Of a DNA stretch of 64,000 nt, positions 10,360-21,689 are shown piece after piece. Source of the stretch: Rhizobium lusitanum (lineage in GTDB: Bacteria; Pseudomonadota; Alphaproteobacteria; Rhizobiales; Rhizobiaceae); contig NZ_CP050308.1 of the NCBI RefSeq assembly GCF_014189535.1, forward strand, positions 3,399,001 to 3,463,000, given 5' to 3'. Every line of letters begins with the position of its first letter. Position 1 is the stretch's first letter. The notes below the pieces were generated by a model that ran no database searches, was not told the DNA's origin, and worked only from the letters and a program-made list of their open reading frames with translations. A program made the position numbers and the translations under genes.

Positions 10360-10971
10360 TTACGGAAGCGCGTCGTAGCCGTCAGCGAAGCCCTTGAGAT
10401 CGACTGGAATGCCAATGCCTTCCTCGGGCGACTGGAAGACGATGAAGGTGGCGGTCGCCCCACTGCGCAGCGTCTTCAAGAGCTCGTCCTCAAGCACCAC
10501 TTCGGCATAGCAGCCGTCCGTGAAGCAGCGCACGAAATAGGCGCGGCCGATATCCTTGCCGTCGATGTTGAGGCCGAGGCCGTTCGGCAGCAATACGCCG
10601 AGAGGAGCGAGCACGCGCAGGATCTTCGATTTGCGGTCGGCGGTCTTCAACACGACGACCGAGAGGCCGACTTCCGGCCGGTCTTCGGCGATGACATTCT
10701 GCATCAGCGCACATTGCTCGGTGGCGGCGCCCGCCGGCTTGTCGCAGACCACGGACCAAGCGCCATGGCTCGAGCGCACCGTGCCCGGCGGTTGTGGAAC
10801 CTGGGTGGTGGGGACCTGCTGGGTATGTGTCGGTTGCTGCTGAGCCTGCTGCGGTTGCAACTGTTGGGCCTGCGGCGCCGGCTGTGCCTGCTGCGCTGAA
10901 ACGGGCACGGCAACCGCGACAGCGATGCTGGCGGTGGCAAACCAAAGCCGCGCGAGGGAACGAAAACCCAT
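10360..10971 (-). CDS. Invasion associated locus B (IalB) family protein
   Basis: A 203-residue exported protein: an N-terminal signal peptide ending near VPVSAQQ, a Gln/Pro-rich low-complexity segment (about residues 27-70), then the IalB domain with SHGAWSVVCDKP and two cysteine pairs that could form disulfides (including CFTDGCYAEV). ATG 10971 has an AGAGG ribosome site; the frame extends to 11052 but the signal peptide marks the start. IalB was named for Bartonella erythrocyte invasion; in rhizobia the family is a general envelope protein of unknown role. Confidence 0.82.
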   Translation of the reverse strand: MGFRSLARLWFATASIAVAVAVPVSAQQAQPAPQAQQLQPQQAQQQPTHTQQVPTTQVPQPPGTVRSSHGAWSVVCDKPAGAATEQCALMQNVIAEDRPEVGLSVVVLKTADRKSKILRVLAPLGVLLPNGLGLNIDGKDIGRAYFVRCFTDGCYAEVVLEDELLKTLRSGATATFIVFQSPEEGIGIPVDLKGFADGYDALP

Positions 10972-11309
10972 GGAAACCTCTAGATTCGAATCAGTGCCGC
11001 TATTGTTGAAGCCCAGCCTGGCAAATGAAAAGCCCCGCCTGCTGAATTCCAACCGAGTGCGGCGGAAATACGACCTCTATCCTATTTTGTCCCGGCAACG
11101 CGATGGACCATCATGCAATTTTTCGTATGATGATGAAATGCTTGGCATGTTTAGTGAGCCCGGGGGAGTATAGTTCGCGCAAAAATGCCGCACGGACAAA
11201 TGTTGTGAGTTGTTGCGGTGTGCCCCAAACTGTGGTTTGAAGCGCAGAGGACTGTAGGGATACTGCGTTTGAGGTTGATCTGGGATCAAACGCTGGAGGG
11301 AGAGACATC
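10972..11309. other. Intergenic region upstream of the oxidase operon
   Basis: 338 bases between the divergent ialB-like and ctaC genes. Both promoters, and any control of the aa3 oxidase operon, must lie here. Neither strand holds a convincing coding frame. I could not assign a specific operator by eye. Confidence 0.4.
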
Positions 11310-12200
11310 GTGATTAAGAGGGCTTATGCAGCTCTGGCGGCTATCGCCTGTCTGCTTTTTGCGACCGGCAGCTATGCCGATCAGCCAAAACCATGGGAAA
11401 CCGGTCTGCAGGAGGCGGCAACCGGCAACATGCATGAAATACGCTGGTTCGAAGCATACACGCTTTGGTTTATCATTCCGGTTACTTTGCTGGTACTCGT
11501 CCTTCTGATCGTCGTCATGGTCAAGTTTCGGGCCTCCAAGAATCCGGTGCCCTCCAAGACGAGCCACAACACGGTGATCGAGGTTATGTGGACGGTGGGG
11601 CCGGTTCTCGTTCTTCTGTTCCTAGCCGTACCGTCCTTCGAACTTCTGACAAAGCAGCTCACCTTTCCGCAGAATCCCGACGTGACCGTCAAGGCGACGG
11701 CGACGCAGTGGCAGTGGAACTACGAATATGAAAACAGCGGAAATAACCCGCTGGCTTTCGATTCCTTCATGCTGAAGGAGCCCGATCGCGGGGCAGCCGG
11801 CAAGGAAGACAAGTCGAAATATCCGCGGCTTCTCGCCGTCGACAACGAGCTGGTGCTGCCCGTCGACAAGGTCGTGCGCGTTCTCGTCACCGCGGCACCC
11901 ACGGATGTCATCCATTCTTTCGGCATGCCGTCCTTCGGCCTCAAGATCGACGCCGTTCCGGGCCGTCTGAACGAGACCTGGTTCAAGGCCGACCGTGAAG
12001 GTCTGTACTACGGCCAGTGTTCCGAGCTCTGCGGCAAGGACCATGCGTTCATGCCGATCGCCATCCGCATCGTCTCCCAGGATCAATACCAGCAGTGGCT
12101 GACCAGTGCTGCCGGTGATCTGAGCAAGGCGAACAAGGCCCTGATGGCCGCCGTCGATCAGCCGGCTACCGTCAATGTCGCTGAAAACGTCGCGAAGTAA
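11310..12200 (+). CDS. ctaC: Cytochrome c oxidase subunit II
   Basis: Subunit II of the aa3-type oxidase takes electrons from cytochrome c through its CuA centre. The 296-residue protein has an N-terminal signal/anchor, two transmembrane helices (about residues 50-75 and 90-115), the conserved aromatic patch QWQWNYEYE and the CuA site in the C-terminal cupredoxin domain (the CSELCGKDH segment plus the upstream VIHSFGMPSFG histidine). It opens the operon ctaC-ctaD-ctaB-coxF-ctaG-ctaE, with only 15 bases before ctaD. The start has a GGAGGGAGAG ribosome site. Confidence 0.97.
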   Translation: MIKRAYAALAAIACLLFATGSYADQPKPWETGLQEAATGNMHEIRWFEAYTLWFIIPVTLLVLVLLIVVMVKFRASKNPVPSKTSHNTVIEVMWTVGPVLVLLFLAVPSFELLTKQLTFPQNPDVTVKATATQWQWNYEYENSGNNPLAFDSFMLKEPDRGAAGKEDKSKYPRLLAVDNELVLPVDKVVRVLVTAAPTDVIHSFGMPSFGLKIDAVPGRLNETWFKADREGLYYGQCSELCGKDHAFMPIAIRIVSQDQYQQWLTSAAGDLSKANKALMAAVDQPATVNVAENVAK

Positions 12201-13910
<1,710 letters not shown>

Positions 13911-13917
13911 CCTATTC

Positions 13918-13944
13918 CCGGACGCCGTGATAAGCGGCGTCCGG
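13918..13944 (+). terminator. Hairpin between ctaD and ctaB
   Basis: A perfect 10-bp stem CCGGACGCCG / CGGCGTCCGG with a 7-base loop starts 8 bases after the ctaD stop. There is no T-run, so it more likely stabilises the ctaCD part of the message or attenuates it than ends transcription. Confidence 0.55.
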
Positions 13945-13969
13945 CTCAACTGACATTGGAAATGAAAGA

Positions 13970-14929
13970 ATGACGGTCATCGACAATCACGAAGCGCTTG
14001 CGAAGGAAGGCGATAACGGCCTCTCGGAAGCGGGTGCGCGCGATTATTTCGAGCTCCTGAAACCGCGCGTCATGTCGTTGGTCGTCTTCACCGCCTTTGC
14101 CGGCCTGGTTTTGGCGCCGGGGCATATCAATCCGGTTCTCGGTCTGATCGCCATTCTCTGCATCGCCGTCGGCGCCGGCGCATCCGGCGCGCTGAACATG
14201 TGGTACGACGCCGATATTGACGCGATCATGACCCGCACGGCGAAACGCCCGATCCCGGCTGGCCGCGTGGCACCTTCCGAAGCACTGGCTTTCGGCCTGA
14301 TATTGTCGGGCTTCTCGGTGACGATCCTCGGTCTTGCCGTCAACTGGCTTTCGGCCGGCATCCTCGCCTTCACCATTTTCTTCTATGCCGTCGTTTATAC
14401 GATGTGGCTGAAGCGCTCGACGCCGCAGAACATCGTTATCGGCGGTGCCGCCGGCGCTTTCCCGCCCGTCATCGGCTGGGCCTGCGTGACCGGCAATGTG
14501 ACGATCGAAAGCGTCGTGCTCTTCCTGATCATCTTCCTCTGGACGCCGGCGCATTTCTGGGCGCTGGCGCTGTTCAAGATGGGGGACTACGAGTCCGTCG
14601 GCGTGCCGATGCTGCCGAACGTAGCGGGCATCCCCACCACCAAAAATCAGATCGTCGCCTATGCCGTGCTGACCGCCATTATCGGCGTGGTCCCGTCCTT
14701 CATGGGCTTTGCAAGCCTCGGCTACGGTGTCGTCGCCACCATTCTCGGTGTGATTTTCGTCCACTGTTCCATCTCTGTCTGGCGCATGCCGGATGACGAT
14801 GTAAAGATGGCGCCGGCGAAGAAACTCTTTGCCTTTTCGATCTTCTATCTCTTCGCAATTTTTTCGGCGCTCTTGATCGACAGGCTCGTTGCCGCGCTGA
14901 TGTCGGGTGGCGTGGGGGGCTGGCTATGA
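13970..14929 (+). CDS. ctaB: Protoheme IX farnesyltransferase (heme O synthase)
   Basis: CtaB/CyoE, a UbiA-family membrane prenyltransferase, farnesylates heme b to heme O, the precursor of heme a in the oxidase. The 319-residue protein has about nine transmembrane helices and both Asp-rich motifs: [20 protein letters not shown] (first) and the second after helix 5 around [15 protein letters not shown]. The ATG of coxF overlaps its stop codon (ATGA), which indicates translational coupling. Confidence 0.97.
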   Translation: MTVIDNHEALAKEGDNGLSEAGARDYFELLKPRVMSLVVFTAFAGLVLAPGHINPVLGLIAILCIAVGAGASGALNMWYDADIDAIMTRTAKRPIPAGRVAPSEALAFGLILSGFSVTILGLAVNWLSAGILAFTIFFYAVVYTMWLKRSTPQNIVIGGAAGAFPPVIGWACVTGNVTIESVVLFLIIFLWTPAHFWALALFKMGDYESVGVPMLPNVAGIPTTKNQIVAYAVLTAIIGVVPSFMGFASLGYGVVATILGVIFVHCSISVWRMPDDDVKMAPAKKLFAFSIFYLFAIFSALLIDRLVAALMSGGVGGWL

Positions 14930-15066
14930 TCGAACTTGTCAAGCTTACGGACGCGCAAAAGAAATCGCGGCGAGGGCGCAATATCGCGCTCGGCCTGGTG
15001 CTTGCCGGCCTGGTGATCCTGTTCTACGCGATCACCATCATCAAGGTCGGCACTGGACACGTTTGA
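14926..15066 (+). CDS. coxF: CoxF-like small membrane protein
   Basis: A 46-residue single-pass membrane protein: a short basic N-terminus ([11 protein letters not shown]) and one helix (about residues 19-39), typical of the small gene found between ctaB and ctaG in rhizobial oxidase operons and often called CoxF. Its start overlaps the ctaB stop by four bases, and a GAGGAGG ribosome site for ctaG lies over its own stop codon. A role in oxidase assembly is inferred from position alone. Confidence 0.85.
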   Translation: MIELVKLTDAQKKSRRGRNIALGLVLAGLVILFYAITIIKVGTGHV

Positions 15067-15075
15067 GGAGGCGTG

Positions 15076-15690
15076 ATGGAGGAGGGGACAACCAACAAGG
15101 TGAGGACGACAGGCCGCAACAATGGCCTGGTGGTTGCCATGTGCCTGAGTTTCGTCGTCGGTATGAGCGCCATGAGCGCCGCCGCCGTGCCGCTCTATCG
15201 CATCTTCTGCGAGGTCACGGGCTTCAACGGCACGACGCAGCGCGTCGACCAGGCATCCAGCGTTATTCTCGACAGGCCGATCAAGGTTACCTTCGACGCC
15301 AATGTTGCTCCGGGCGTGCCCTGGGACTTCAAGCCGATGCAGAAGGAAGTCAACCCGAAGATCGGCGAGACGATCGAGATCAAGTTCGTGGCCGAAAACA
15401 AGTCCGACCAGCCGACGCGCGGACAGGCAATTTTCAACGTCTCGCCGGTGGAAGCGGGCGCCTATTTCAACAAGGTGCAATGTTTCTGCTTCAACGAGAC
15501 CGATCTCGCGCCGGGGGAAAAGCGTGAGATGCCGGTGGTCTTCTACGTCGATCCGGAGATTACCAAAGCGGAAGAGACGAAGACGATCACGGCGCTGACA
15601 TTGTCCTACACCTTCTACCCACGCGATGGCGCAAAGCCAGTCGCGTCGAACGAGGGCGCGGCGACGAAGGCGGCGGAAAAGAAACTTTGA
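15076..15690 (+). CDS. ctaG: Cytochrome c oxidase assembly protein CtaG (Cox11)
   Basis: CtaG is the periplasmic copper chaperone that delivers CuB to subunit I. The 204-residue protein has one N-terminal helix (about residues 15-35) followed by [15 protein letters not shown] and a cupredoxin-like domain with the CFCFNE copper-binding cysteines, both signatures of Cox11. ATG 15076 is preceded by GAGGAGG at good distance; a GTG three bases earlier is possible but too close to that site. Confidence 0.96.
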   Translation: MEEGTTNKVRTTGRNNGLVVAMCLSFVVGMSAMSAAAVPLYRIFCEVTGFNGTTQRVDQASSVILDRPIKVTFDANVAPGVPWDFKPMQKEVNPKIGETIEIKFVAENKSDQPTRGQAIFNVSPVEAGAYFNKVQCFCFNETDLAPGEKREMPVVFYVDPEITKAEETKTITALTLSYTFYPRDGAKPVASNEGAATKAAEKKL

Positions 15691-15753
15691 TGGAGAGTGC
15701 TTTTCGGCTCAGCCGGGAGCAATATGGGAAAAAGTCATTCGGGGATTGCTGAC

Positions 15754-16632
15754 ATGGCAGAGGCGCATCAGAAGAAACACGACTACCACATCATCGACCC
15801 GAGCCCGTGGCCGCTGCTGGCAGCCATCGGGGCCTTCATCATCACCTTCGGTGGCGTCGGCTTCATGCGTTATCTCAACGGCGGCTCGCTGCACCTGTTC
15901 GGCCTCGATTGGGCGCACCCATGGCTGTTCTTCATCGGCCTGGCGCTGATCCTCTACGTCATGTACGGCTGGTGGTCGGACACGGTGAAGGAAGCGCATG
16001 AGGGCGCGCATACCCGCGTCGTCTCGCTGCATCTGCGCTACGGCATGATCATGTTCATCGCTTCGGAAGTGATGTTCTTCGTTGCCTGGTTCTGGGCCTA
16101 TTTCGACGTCAGCCTCTTCCCGAACGAGGCGATCCAGGCATCGCGAACGGCCTTCCTCGGCGGGCAATTCCCGCCAAAGGGCGTTGAGGTCCTCGATCCC
16201 TGGCACCTGCCGATCTACAACACCATCATCCTGCTGCTGTCGGGCACGACGGTCACCTGGGCGCACCATGCGCTGCTGCATAATGACCGCAAAAGCATGA
16301 TCCAGGGCCTGACGCTCACGGTTCTGCTCGGCGCGTTCTTTTCCTGCGTGCAGGCCTATGAATATGCCCATGCGCCCTTCGAGTTCAAAAACTCGATCTA
16401 TGGCGCGACCTTCTTCATGGCGACCGGTTTCCACGGTTTCCACGTATTGATCGGCACGATCTTCCTGCTGGTCTGCCTGATCCGCGCGATCAAGGGTGAC
16501 TTCACGCCGAAACAGCATTTCGGCTTCGAGGCGGCCGCCTGGTACTGGCACTTCGTCGACGTCGTCTGGCTGTTCCTGTTCTTCTGCATCTATATCTGGG
16601 GCAGTTGGGGCGCACCAATCGCGCACGGCTAA
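15754..16632 (+). CDS. ctaE: Cytochrome c oxidase subunit III
   Basis: A 292-residue, seven-helix integral membrane protein of the aa3 oxidase core. It shows the family's HDYHIIDPSPWPLL start, YGMIMFIASEVMFFVAWFWA near helix 3, the TWAHHALLHNDR loop and the C-terminal ending HFVDVVWLFLFFCIYIWG. The frame is open from 15697, but Met15754 matches the usual start. It ends the operon and is followed by a clear terminator. Confidence 0.97.
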   Translation: MAEAHQKKHDYHIIDPSPWPLLAAIGAFIITFGGVGFMRYLNGGSLHLFGLDWAHPWLFFIGLALILYVMYGWWSDTVKEAHEGAHTRVVSLHLRYGMIMFIASEVMFFVAWFWAYFDVSLFPNEAIQASRTAFLGGQFPPKGVEVLDPWHLPIYNTIILLLSGTTVTWAHHALLHNDRKSMIQGLTLTVLLGAFFSCVQAYEYAHAPFEFKNSIYGATFFMATGFHGFHVLIGTIFLLVCLIRAIKGDFTPKQHFGFEAAAWYWHFVDVVWLFLFFCIYIWGSWGAPIAHG

Positions 16633-16658
16633 GCGGCGGACGCGGAATTTTGATGAAG

Positions 16659-16689
16659 AGGCGGGCCGAAATGCCCGCCTTTTTCTTTT
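16659..16689 (+). terminator. Rho-independent terminator of the cta operon
   Basis: A perfect 8-bp stem AGGCGGGC / GCCCGCCT with a 6-base loop is followed directly by TTTTCTTTT. It closes the ctaC-ctaE operon and lies just beyond the 3' end of the convergent kinase-like gene. Confidence 0.85.
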
Positions 16690-16702
16690 GGAGCAGGTAG
16701 CC

Positions 16703-17353
16703 TCAGCCGCTCGCCGCAAGCCGCTCGAATGCTGTCGGTCGTGGAATGCCCCGATCCATCAGCCGCCCGATCTCCTCGGCGCAGGCCTCAGCGCTTGTGA
16801 TCGAGGTATCGACCTCCAGATCGTAGATGCCGGGCCGATGCACCTCTGCCTGCCAGGCAAGAACCGGCGCCGGGATCGGCTCGTCGGCGGAGACACCGAC
16901 ATAGGTGCCGCGCCGCTCCGAGCCTTCCACTAGCCGCCGCTGCATGATGGTTTCGATCGGGCAGCGCACGCCGACGAAGACAACGGGCAGGCCGGTCAAT
17001 CGCCGGGCACAGTCCTGCAAGATGCCGAGCGGGCGAGAATGGGCATCGTGATGGCCGAACTCGGCGACGACATTGAGCCCGAGACGGCTATGGGCTGCAA
17101 TGGAGGCGTAGAGCGCGGCATAAAGGCGCGGGACAAGCGGCTCGAGATCAGGCCTCTCGCCGCCTGGCCGCAGGCCGATCCCCGGCCCGTAACGTTTTGG
17201 CGTGACGTGCCTGACATAGGCGTCGACGCCGAGATTCATCCAGGGGCCGTCGAAACCGGCCTGAATGGCCTCGACAATGCTGGATTTTCCGGATCGCGGC
17301 GCGCCGTTCAGAATGATGATCCGGCCGGCGTCGCGGTCTTGATGGATGTCCAT
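16703..17353 (-). CDS. Chloramphenicol phosphotransferase-like (CPT family) kinase
   Basis: A 216-residue P-loop kinase. The Walker A motif LNGAPRSGKSSI begins near residue 14; further on are the conserved DAYVRHV, EFGHH and VFVGVRCPIETIMQRR segments typical of the CPT family, named for chloramphenicol 3'-O-phosphotransferase. The true substrate in rhizobia is unknown, so resistance should not be assumed. ATG 17353 has a GGAGGAGG site; the frame extends upstream but without family sequence. It interrupts the oxidase region on the opposite strand between ctaE and the DUF983 gene. Confidence 0.8.
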   Translation of the reverse strand: MDIHQDRDAGRIIILNGAPRSGKSSIVEAIQAGFDGPWMNLGVDAYVRHVTPKRYGPGIGLRPGGERPDLEPLVPRLYAALYASIAAHSRLGLNVVAEFGHHDAHSRPLGILQDCARRLTGLPVVFVGVRCPIETIMQRRLVEGSERRGTYVGVSADEPIPAPVLAWQAEVHRPGIYDLEVDTSITSAEACAEEIGRLMDRGIPRPTAFERLAASG

Positions 17354-17502
17354 GGGCCTCCTCCGTGGCGTCTCTATTGTAGCAGGCTCGCAGTGCTCAC
17401 CAAGCTTTTGGATTGGACGGACGGCGGCATCGTGGTTACTGATGATGGCATGGACGAAAACCGGACATTCGTCCGGAAGACATACCGATTCGAGACCAAA
17501 CC

Positions 17503-17922
17503 TTGACCTCAGAGCAAGACAAAACCCCAGACGACGGGGCAAACAGCGACAGTGCCCTGTTTCCGCCGGTCGATCCTTTCAAGGTCGGCCTTCAGGGATG
17601 TTGCCCGCGTTGCGGAAATGGCAAGCTCTTCGATGGGCTTCTGGGGCTGAAGCCACGCTGTGCGGCCTGCGATCTCGATTATGCCTTTGCCGATGCCGGC
17701 GATGGGCCGGCGGTCTTCGTCATTCTCATTGTCGGTTTCATCGTCATCGGCGCGGTCCTGTGGCTGCAAGTCAATTACGGGCCGCCGATATGGGTGTATG
17801 TCGTGCTGTTTGGGCCGCTGACCATCATCCTGTCGCTTCTGTCGCTGCGCTGGTGCAAGGGCATCCTGATCGCCCTGCAATATCGCAACAAAGCCAGTGA
17901 AGGGCGTCTTCACCGTGACTGA
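17503..17922 (+). CDS. DUF983 domain membrane protein
   Basis: A 139-residue protein with the DUF983 layout: an N-terminal CCPRCGNGKLF and RCAACDLDY pair of CxxC knuckles (about residues 33-65) that resembles a zinc ribbon, then two transmembrane helices. The start is TTG 17503. It overlaps the 5' end of SURF1, and in many alphaproteobacteria the two are next to cytochrome oxidase genes, so a role in oxidase biogenesis is likely but unproven. Confidence 0.82.
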   Translation: MTSEQDKTPDDGANSDSALFPPVDPFKVGLQGCCPRCGNGKLFDGLLGLKPRCAACDLDYAFADAGDGPAVFVILIVGFIVIGAVLWLQVNYGPPIWVYVVLFGPLTIILSLLSLRWCKGILIALQYRNKASEGRLHRD

Positions 17923-18676
17923 GGCTGTTATCCCCGCACGCCGCGCCAACCCGTTCTGGCAGGTCGGCAAGGTGCTGATCCTGCTCGTGGCGCTTGCCAT
18001 CCTGCTGGCGCTCGGCACATGGCAGGTCGAGCGGCTGCACTGGAAGGAAGGCTTGCTCGCCGACATCGCCACGCGTCAGTCCGCGCCGCCCGTGCCGCTA
18101 TCGGCAATCGAGGCCATGGCCGCGTCCGGCGGCGATATCGAATATCGTGGCGTCACGGCGACCGGCCGCTATATCAACAACAAGGAACGGCATTTCTTCG
18201 CGACCTATGACGGAGAACCCGGTTTCCATATCTACACGCCGCTGCAGCTGGCCGACGGGCGCTATCTCTTCGTCAACAGAGGCTTCGTGCCCTATGACGC
18301 CAAGGAGCCGGAAATGCGCATGCAGGGGCAGCTGACGGACCAGCAGACCGTCACCGGCCTTGCCCGCGCCAAGCTCGCCAGCCAGCCCTCCGGCATGCCG
18401 GACAATGATCTCGCCAAGGATATTTTCTACTGGAAAGACCTAGACGCCATGGCGTCGAGCGACGGGCTGCCGAAGGACAAGGTGCTGCCCTTTTTCGTCG
18501 ATGCCGACAAGACGCCCAATCCGGGGAGCATGCCGATCGGCGGCGTCACAATCGTCGATCTGCCCAACAATCATTTGCAATATATCGTGACCTGGTATGG
18601 TCTGGCGGCGGTGCTCGTCGCCATTGTCGCGATCTCCTGGTGGCGCAAACATCATCCAGACGCACCGTCGCAATAG
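17915..18676 (+). CDS. SURF1 family cytochrome oxidase assembly protein
   Basis: A 253-residue protein with two transmembrane helices, near the N-terminus (LILLVALAILLALG) and the C-terminus (YIVTWYGLAAVLVAIVAISW), around a periplasmic domain that contains the SURF1 blocks LGTWQVERLHWK and LFVNRGFVP. SURF1 assists insertion of heme a into subunit I. GTG 17915 overlaps the DUF983 stop and has GAAGGG upstream; an in-frame GTG at 17897 is the alternative. Confidence 0.9.
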   Translation: MTEAVIPARRANPFWQVGKVLILLVALAILLALGTWQVERLHWKEGLLADIATRQSAPPVPLSAIEAMAASGGDIEYRGVTATGRYINNKERHFFATYDGEPGFHIYTPLQLADGRYLFVNRGFVPYDAKEPEMRMQGQLTDQQTVTGLARAKLASQPSGMPDNDLAKDIFYWKDLDAMASSDGLPKDKVLPFFVDADKTPNPGSMPIGGVTIVDLPNNHLQYIVTWYGLAAVLVAIVAISWWRKHHPDAPSQ

Positions 18677-18717
18677 ATTTGCGCAATAGAATAGCTTCAT
18701 TTCGATGGGATATTGGG

Positions 18718-18768
18718 CTAGAGCATGATCCCAAAAGTGCGCAGCGGTTTTTGGATAAGATCATGCGG
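18718..18768. repeat. Dispersed rhizobial palindromic repeat, copy 1
   Basis: An imperfect palindrome with outer arms GCATGATC (18723-18730) and GATCATGC (18759-18766) and an inner CCAAAA / TTTTGG pairing. It resembles the intergenic palindromes common in rhizobial chromosomes, and related copies occur at 39806 and 44655 in this window. It lies between SURF1 and ispH. Confidence 0.6.
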
Positions 18769-18836
18769 ACGAGTGGGACAAGCGGCAAGGCGAACCTATC
18801 TATAGCTTTGCCATCGTCCCGGATTTCGGAAGAGAT

Positions 18837-19844
18837 ATGAACATAGCAGTTTCCAAACCTGACCTGACCATCCGGCTCTGCGGCCCGCGCGGCTTTTGCG
18901 CCGGCGTCGATCGCGCCATCCAGATCGTCGTGCTGGCGCTGAAATCCTATGGCGCGCCGGTCTATGTCCGCCACGAGATCGTGCACAATCGCTACGTGGT
19001 CGAAGGGCTGGAAGCCAAGGGCGCCATCTTCGTCGAGGAGCTGGACGAAATCCCGGCGGAACATCGCGCCCAGCCGGTGGTTTTTTCCGCCCATGGCGTG
19101 CCGAAGGCCGTGCCGGCGGATGCGGACGCGCGCAATCTCTTCTATCTCGACGCCACTTGCCCGCTGGTCTCCAAGGTGCACAAGCAGGCCATGCGCCACA
19201 ATCGCCTCGGCCGCCACGTCGTCCTCATCGGCCATGCCGGCCACCCGGAAGTGATCGGCACCATGGGCCAGCTTCCCGAAGGCACGGTGTCGCTGATCGA
19301 GACCGTCGAGGATGTCGATGTCTATGAGCCCACTGATCCGGATAATCTCGGTTACGTCACCCAGACGACGCTCTCGGTCGACGACACCGCCGGCGTCATT
19401 GCGCGGCTGCAGGAGCGTTTCCCGAACTTGACGGCGCCATCGGCCGATTCGATCTGCTACGCCACCACCAACCGCCAGGAAGTTGTGAAGCAGGCGGCTC
19501 CCGGCTGCGATCTCTTCATCGTCGTCGGCGCGCCGAACTCGTCCAACTCGAAACGTCTGGTCGAAGTGGCGCTGAGGGCAGGGGCGACGAAGTCCGTGCT
19601 CGTGCAGCGCGCCGCCGAGATCGATTGGGACGATATCGGCGATATCAAAACCGTTGGTCTCTCCGCCGGTGCATCTGCGCCAGAGGTTATCGTCAATGAG
19701 ATCATCGAAGCCTTCCGCGCCCGCTATAATGCGGTGGTGGAGCTGGCCGAGACGGTCAAGGAGACAGAGAATTTCCTCGTCAATCGCGAGCTGCGCAACA
19801 TCGAGCTGACGACGGCGGACATGGCTTTCGTCAACGGCGAGTGA
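18837..19844 (+). CDS. ispH: 4-hydroxy-3-methylbut-2-enyl diphosphate reductase
   Basis: IspH (LytB) is the [4Fe-4S] enzyme that makes IPP and DMAPP at the end of the MEP isoprenoid pathway. The 335-residue protein carries the three cluster cysteines, in [21 protein letters not shown] and [10 protein letters not shown], along with the substrate-binding histidines in [11 protein letters not shown] and FSAHGVP. Full length; ATG 18837 follows GGAAGAG. Confidence 0.97.
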   Translation: MNIAVSKPDLTIRLCGPRGFCAGVDRAIQIVVLALKSYGAPVYVRHEIVHNRYVVEGLEAKGAIFVEELDEIPAEHRAQPVVFSAHGVPKAVPADADARNLFYLDATCPLVSKVHKQAMRHNRLGRHVVLIGHAGHPEVIGTMGQLPEGTVSLIETVEDVDVYEPTDPDNLGYVTQTTLSVDDTAGVIARLQERFPNLTAPSADSICYATTNRQEVVKQAAPGCDLFIVVGAPNSSNSKRLVEVALRAGATKSVLVQRAAEIDWDDIGDIKTVGLSAGASAPEVIVNEIIEAFRARYNAVVELAETVKETENFLVNRELRNIELTTADMAFVNGE

Positions 19845-19850
19845 AGAGTG

Positions 19851-20003
19851 GCCACCTCGTCCTTCGAGGCCCTGCCGCTTGCGCTGACGCTGCATCGGCA
19901 AGGCACCTCAGGATGAGGTGGAGAGAGTTTCGCCACCAGGCACCAAAGATCAGTCCTCATGGTGAGGAGGCCCGCAGGGCCGTCTCGAACCACGAGGGTG
20001 GGT
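19851..20003. repeat. Palindromic repeat block between ispH and thrB
   Basis: Two linked inverted repeats. The first pairs CCACCTCGTCCTTCGAG with CTCAGGATGAGGTGG (about 19853-19922). The second, from about 19956 on, contains CCTCATGGTGAGGAGG and a later CACGAGG that partly pairs with it. Such Cys-like CCTC/GAGG palindromes recur in rhizobial intergenic regions. They could fold into long hairpins in the RNA. Confidence 0.55.
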
Positions 20004-20043
20004 GGCTACTGGTGGCCGGCATGTATCTAACAGGGAATAATTC

Positions 20044-21009
20044 GTGGCCGTTTATACCGATATTACCGAAGACGATCTGAAGTGGTTCCTGACGGAATAT
20101 GATGTCGGCACATTGCTCTCCTACAAGGGCATCGCCGAGGGCGTCGAAAACTCCAATTTCCTGCTGCACACCTCGCGCGATCCGCTGATCCTGACGCTCT
20201 ATGAAAAGCGCGTGGAAAAGAACGACCTGCCGTTCTTCCTCGGCCTGATGCAGCACTTGGCGAGCCGTGGGCTTTCCTGCCCGCTGCCGCTGCCGCGCAG
20301 GGATGGCGAGCTGCTCGGCCATCTTTCCGGCCGCCCGGCGGCGCTGATCTCCTTCCTCGAGGGCATGTGGCTGAGGAAGCCCGAGGCGAAACATTGCCGC
20401 GAGGTCGGCAGGGCGCTGGCCGCCATGCATGTCGCGGGCGAAGGTTTTGCTATCAAGCGGCCGAACGCGCTGTCGCTTCAGGGCTGGCAGGGGCTTTGGG
20501 AAAAGTCCGAGGCCCGCGCCGACGAGGTCGAGCCCGGCCTCCAGGACGAAATCCGCGGCGAACTCGAATTTCTGGGCCACCACTGGCCGAAGGACCTGCC
20601 GGATGGCGTCATCCATGCCGATCTCTTCCCGGACAATGTCTTCTTCCTCGGCGACGAGCTTTCCGGCCTGATCGACTTCTATTTCGCCTGCAACGATCAG
20701 CTCGCCTACGACGTCTCGATCTGCCTCAACGCCTGGTGCTTCGAGAAGGACGGCGCCTACAACATCACCAAGGGCATGGCGCTGCTGGAGGGCTATCAGA
20801 GTGTGCGGCCGCTGAGCGAGGCCGAAATCGCCGCCCTGCCGACGCTTGCGCGCGGCTCGGCGCTGCGCTTCTTCCTGACCCGCCTCTACGACTGGCTGAC
20901 GACGCCGGCCGGCGCCATGGTCACCAAGAAGGACCCGCTCGAATATCTGCGCAAGCTGCGCTTCCACCGCCAGATCGCCTCCAGCGCCGAATACGGGCTG
21001 AAGGCATGA
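20044..21009 (+). CDS. thrB: Homoserine kinase (APH-type)
   Basis: ThrB phosphorylates homoserine for threonine synthesis. The 321-residue protein belongs to the choline kinase/APH-fold class found in alphaproteobacteria: [13 protein letters not shown] holds the catalytic loop and [14 protein letters not shown] the metal site. The start is GTG 20044. Its stop overlaps the rnhA ATG, which fits a two-gene unit. The partner thrC is at 36.7 kb, so the pathway genes are split. Confidence 0.95.
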   Translation: MAVYTDITEDDLKWFLTEYDVGTLLSYKGIAEGVENSNFLLHTSRDPLILTLYEKRVEKNDLPFFLGLMQHLASRGLSCPLPLPRRDGELLGHLSGRPAALISFLEGMWLRKPEAKHCREVGRALAAMHVAGEGFAIKRPNALSLQGWQGLWEKSEARADEVEPGLQDEIRGELEFLGHHWPKDLPDGVIHADLFPDNVFFLGDELSGLIDFYFACNDQLAYDVSICLNAWCFEKDGAYNITKGMALLEGYQSVRPLSEAEIAALPTLARGSALRFFLTRLYDWLTTPAGAMVTKKDPLEYLRKLRFHRQIASSAEYGLKA

Positions 21010-21446
21010 AACAGGTCGATATCTTCACCGACGGCGCTTGCTCCGGCAATCCCGGCCCGGGCGGCTGGGGCGCGGTGCTGCGCTATGGCGATGCGGAAAA
21101 AGAACTGTTCGGCGGCGAGGCCGAGACGACCAACAACCGCATGGAGCTGATGGCGGCGATTTCGTCGCTGAACGCGCTGAAGAGCCCCTGCGAAGTCAAC
21201 CTCTATACCGATTCCAAATATGTGATGGACGGCATCTCCAAGTGGATTTTCGGCTGGAAGAAAAACGGCTGGAAAACCGCCGACAAGAAGCCGGTGAAAA
21301 ATGCCGAACTTTGGCAAGCGCTCGAAGAAGCCCGCAACAGGCATCAGGTGACGCTGCACTGGGTCAAGGGCCATGCCGGGCACCCGGAGAACGAGCGTGC
21401 CGATGAGCTGGCGCGCAAGGGGATGGAGCCGTTTAAGCGGAAGTAG
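21006..21446 (+). CDS. rnhA: Ribonuclease HI
   Basis: RNase HI cuts the RNA strand of RNA-DNA hybrids. The 146-residue protein has the catalytic acidic residues in [24 protein letters not shown] and YTDSKYV, and the final conserved [13 protein letters not shown]. Translationally coupled to thrB through an ATGA overlap. The neighbouring reverse transcriptase gene begins on the other strand further downstream; the two are not obviously functionally linked, since thrB-rnhA is the usual core order. Confidence 0.96.
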   Translation: MKQVDIFTDGACSGNPGPGGWGAVLRYGDAEKELFGGEAETTNNRMELMAAISSLNALKSPCEVNLYTDSKYVMDGISKWIFGWKKNGWKTADKKPVKNAELWQALEEARNRHQVTLHWVKGHAGHPENERADELARKGMEPFKRK

Positions 21447-21689
21447 GGGTTGGTGGGTGGGGAGCTGGACTACCGCAATGGCTTTGTCCGAAAACGTATA
21501 TCCCACGGGCAACAACCTGACCCGCCGGCCTTATGTCCTTCCGTCATAGTAAAAATTGACCCGGAAAGATTTACGCATTGCCGGGAGAGGGGTTGATGAC
21601 GCTAAACCAGAGCCTGCTTACAGGGGAACGGCTGACGATTTGTCTTCAACTTCTTCGTAAAAATTTGCCGTTCGCGCAGCTTACGAGCG

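Noticed and set aside
16703..17353. Zeta toxin
   Set aside because: The P-loop kinase resembles the CPT family more closely, and no epsilon antitoxin gene is beside it.
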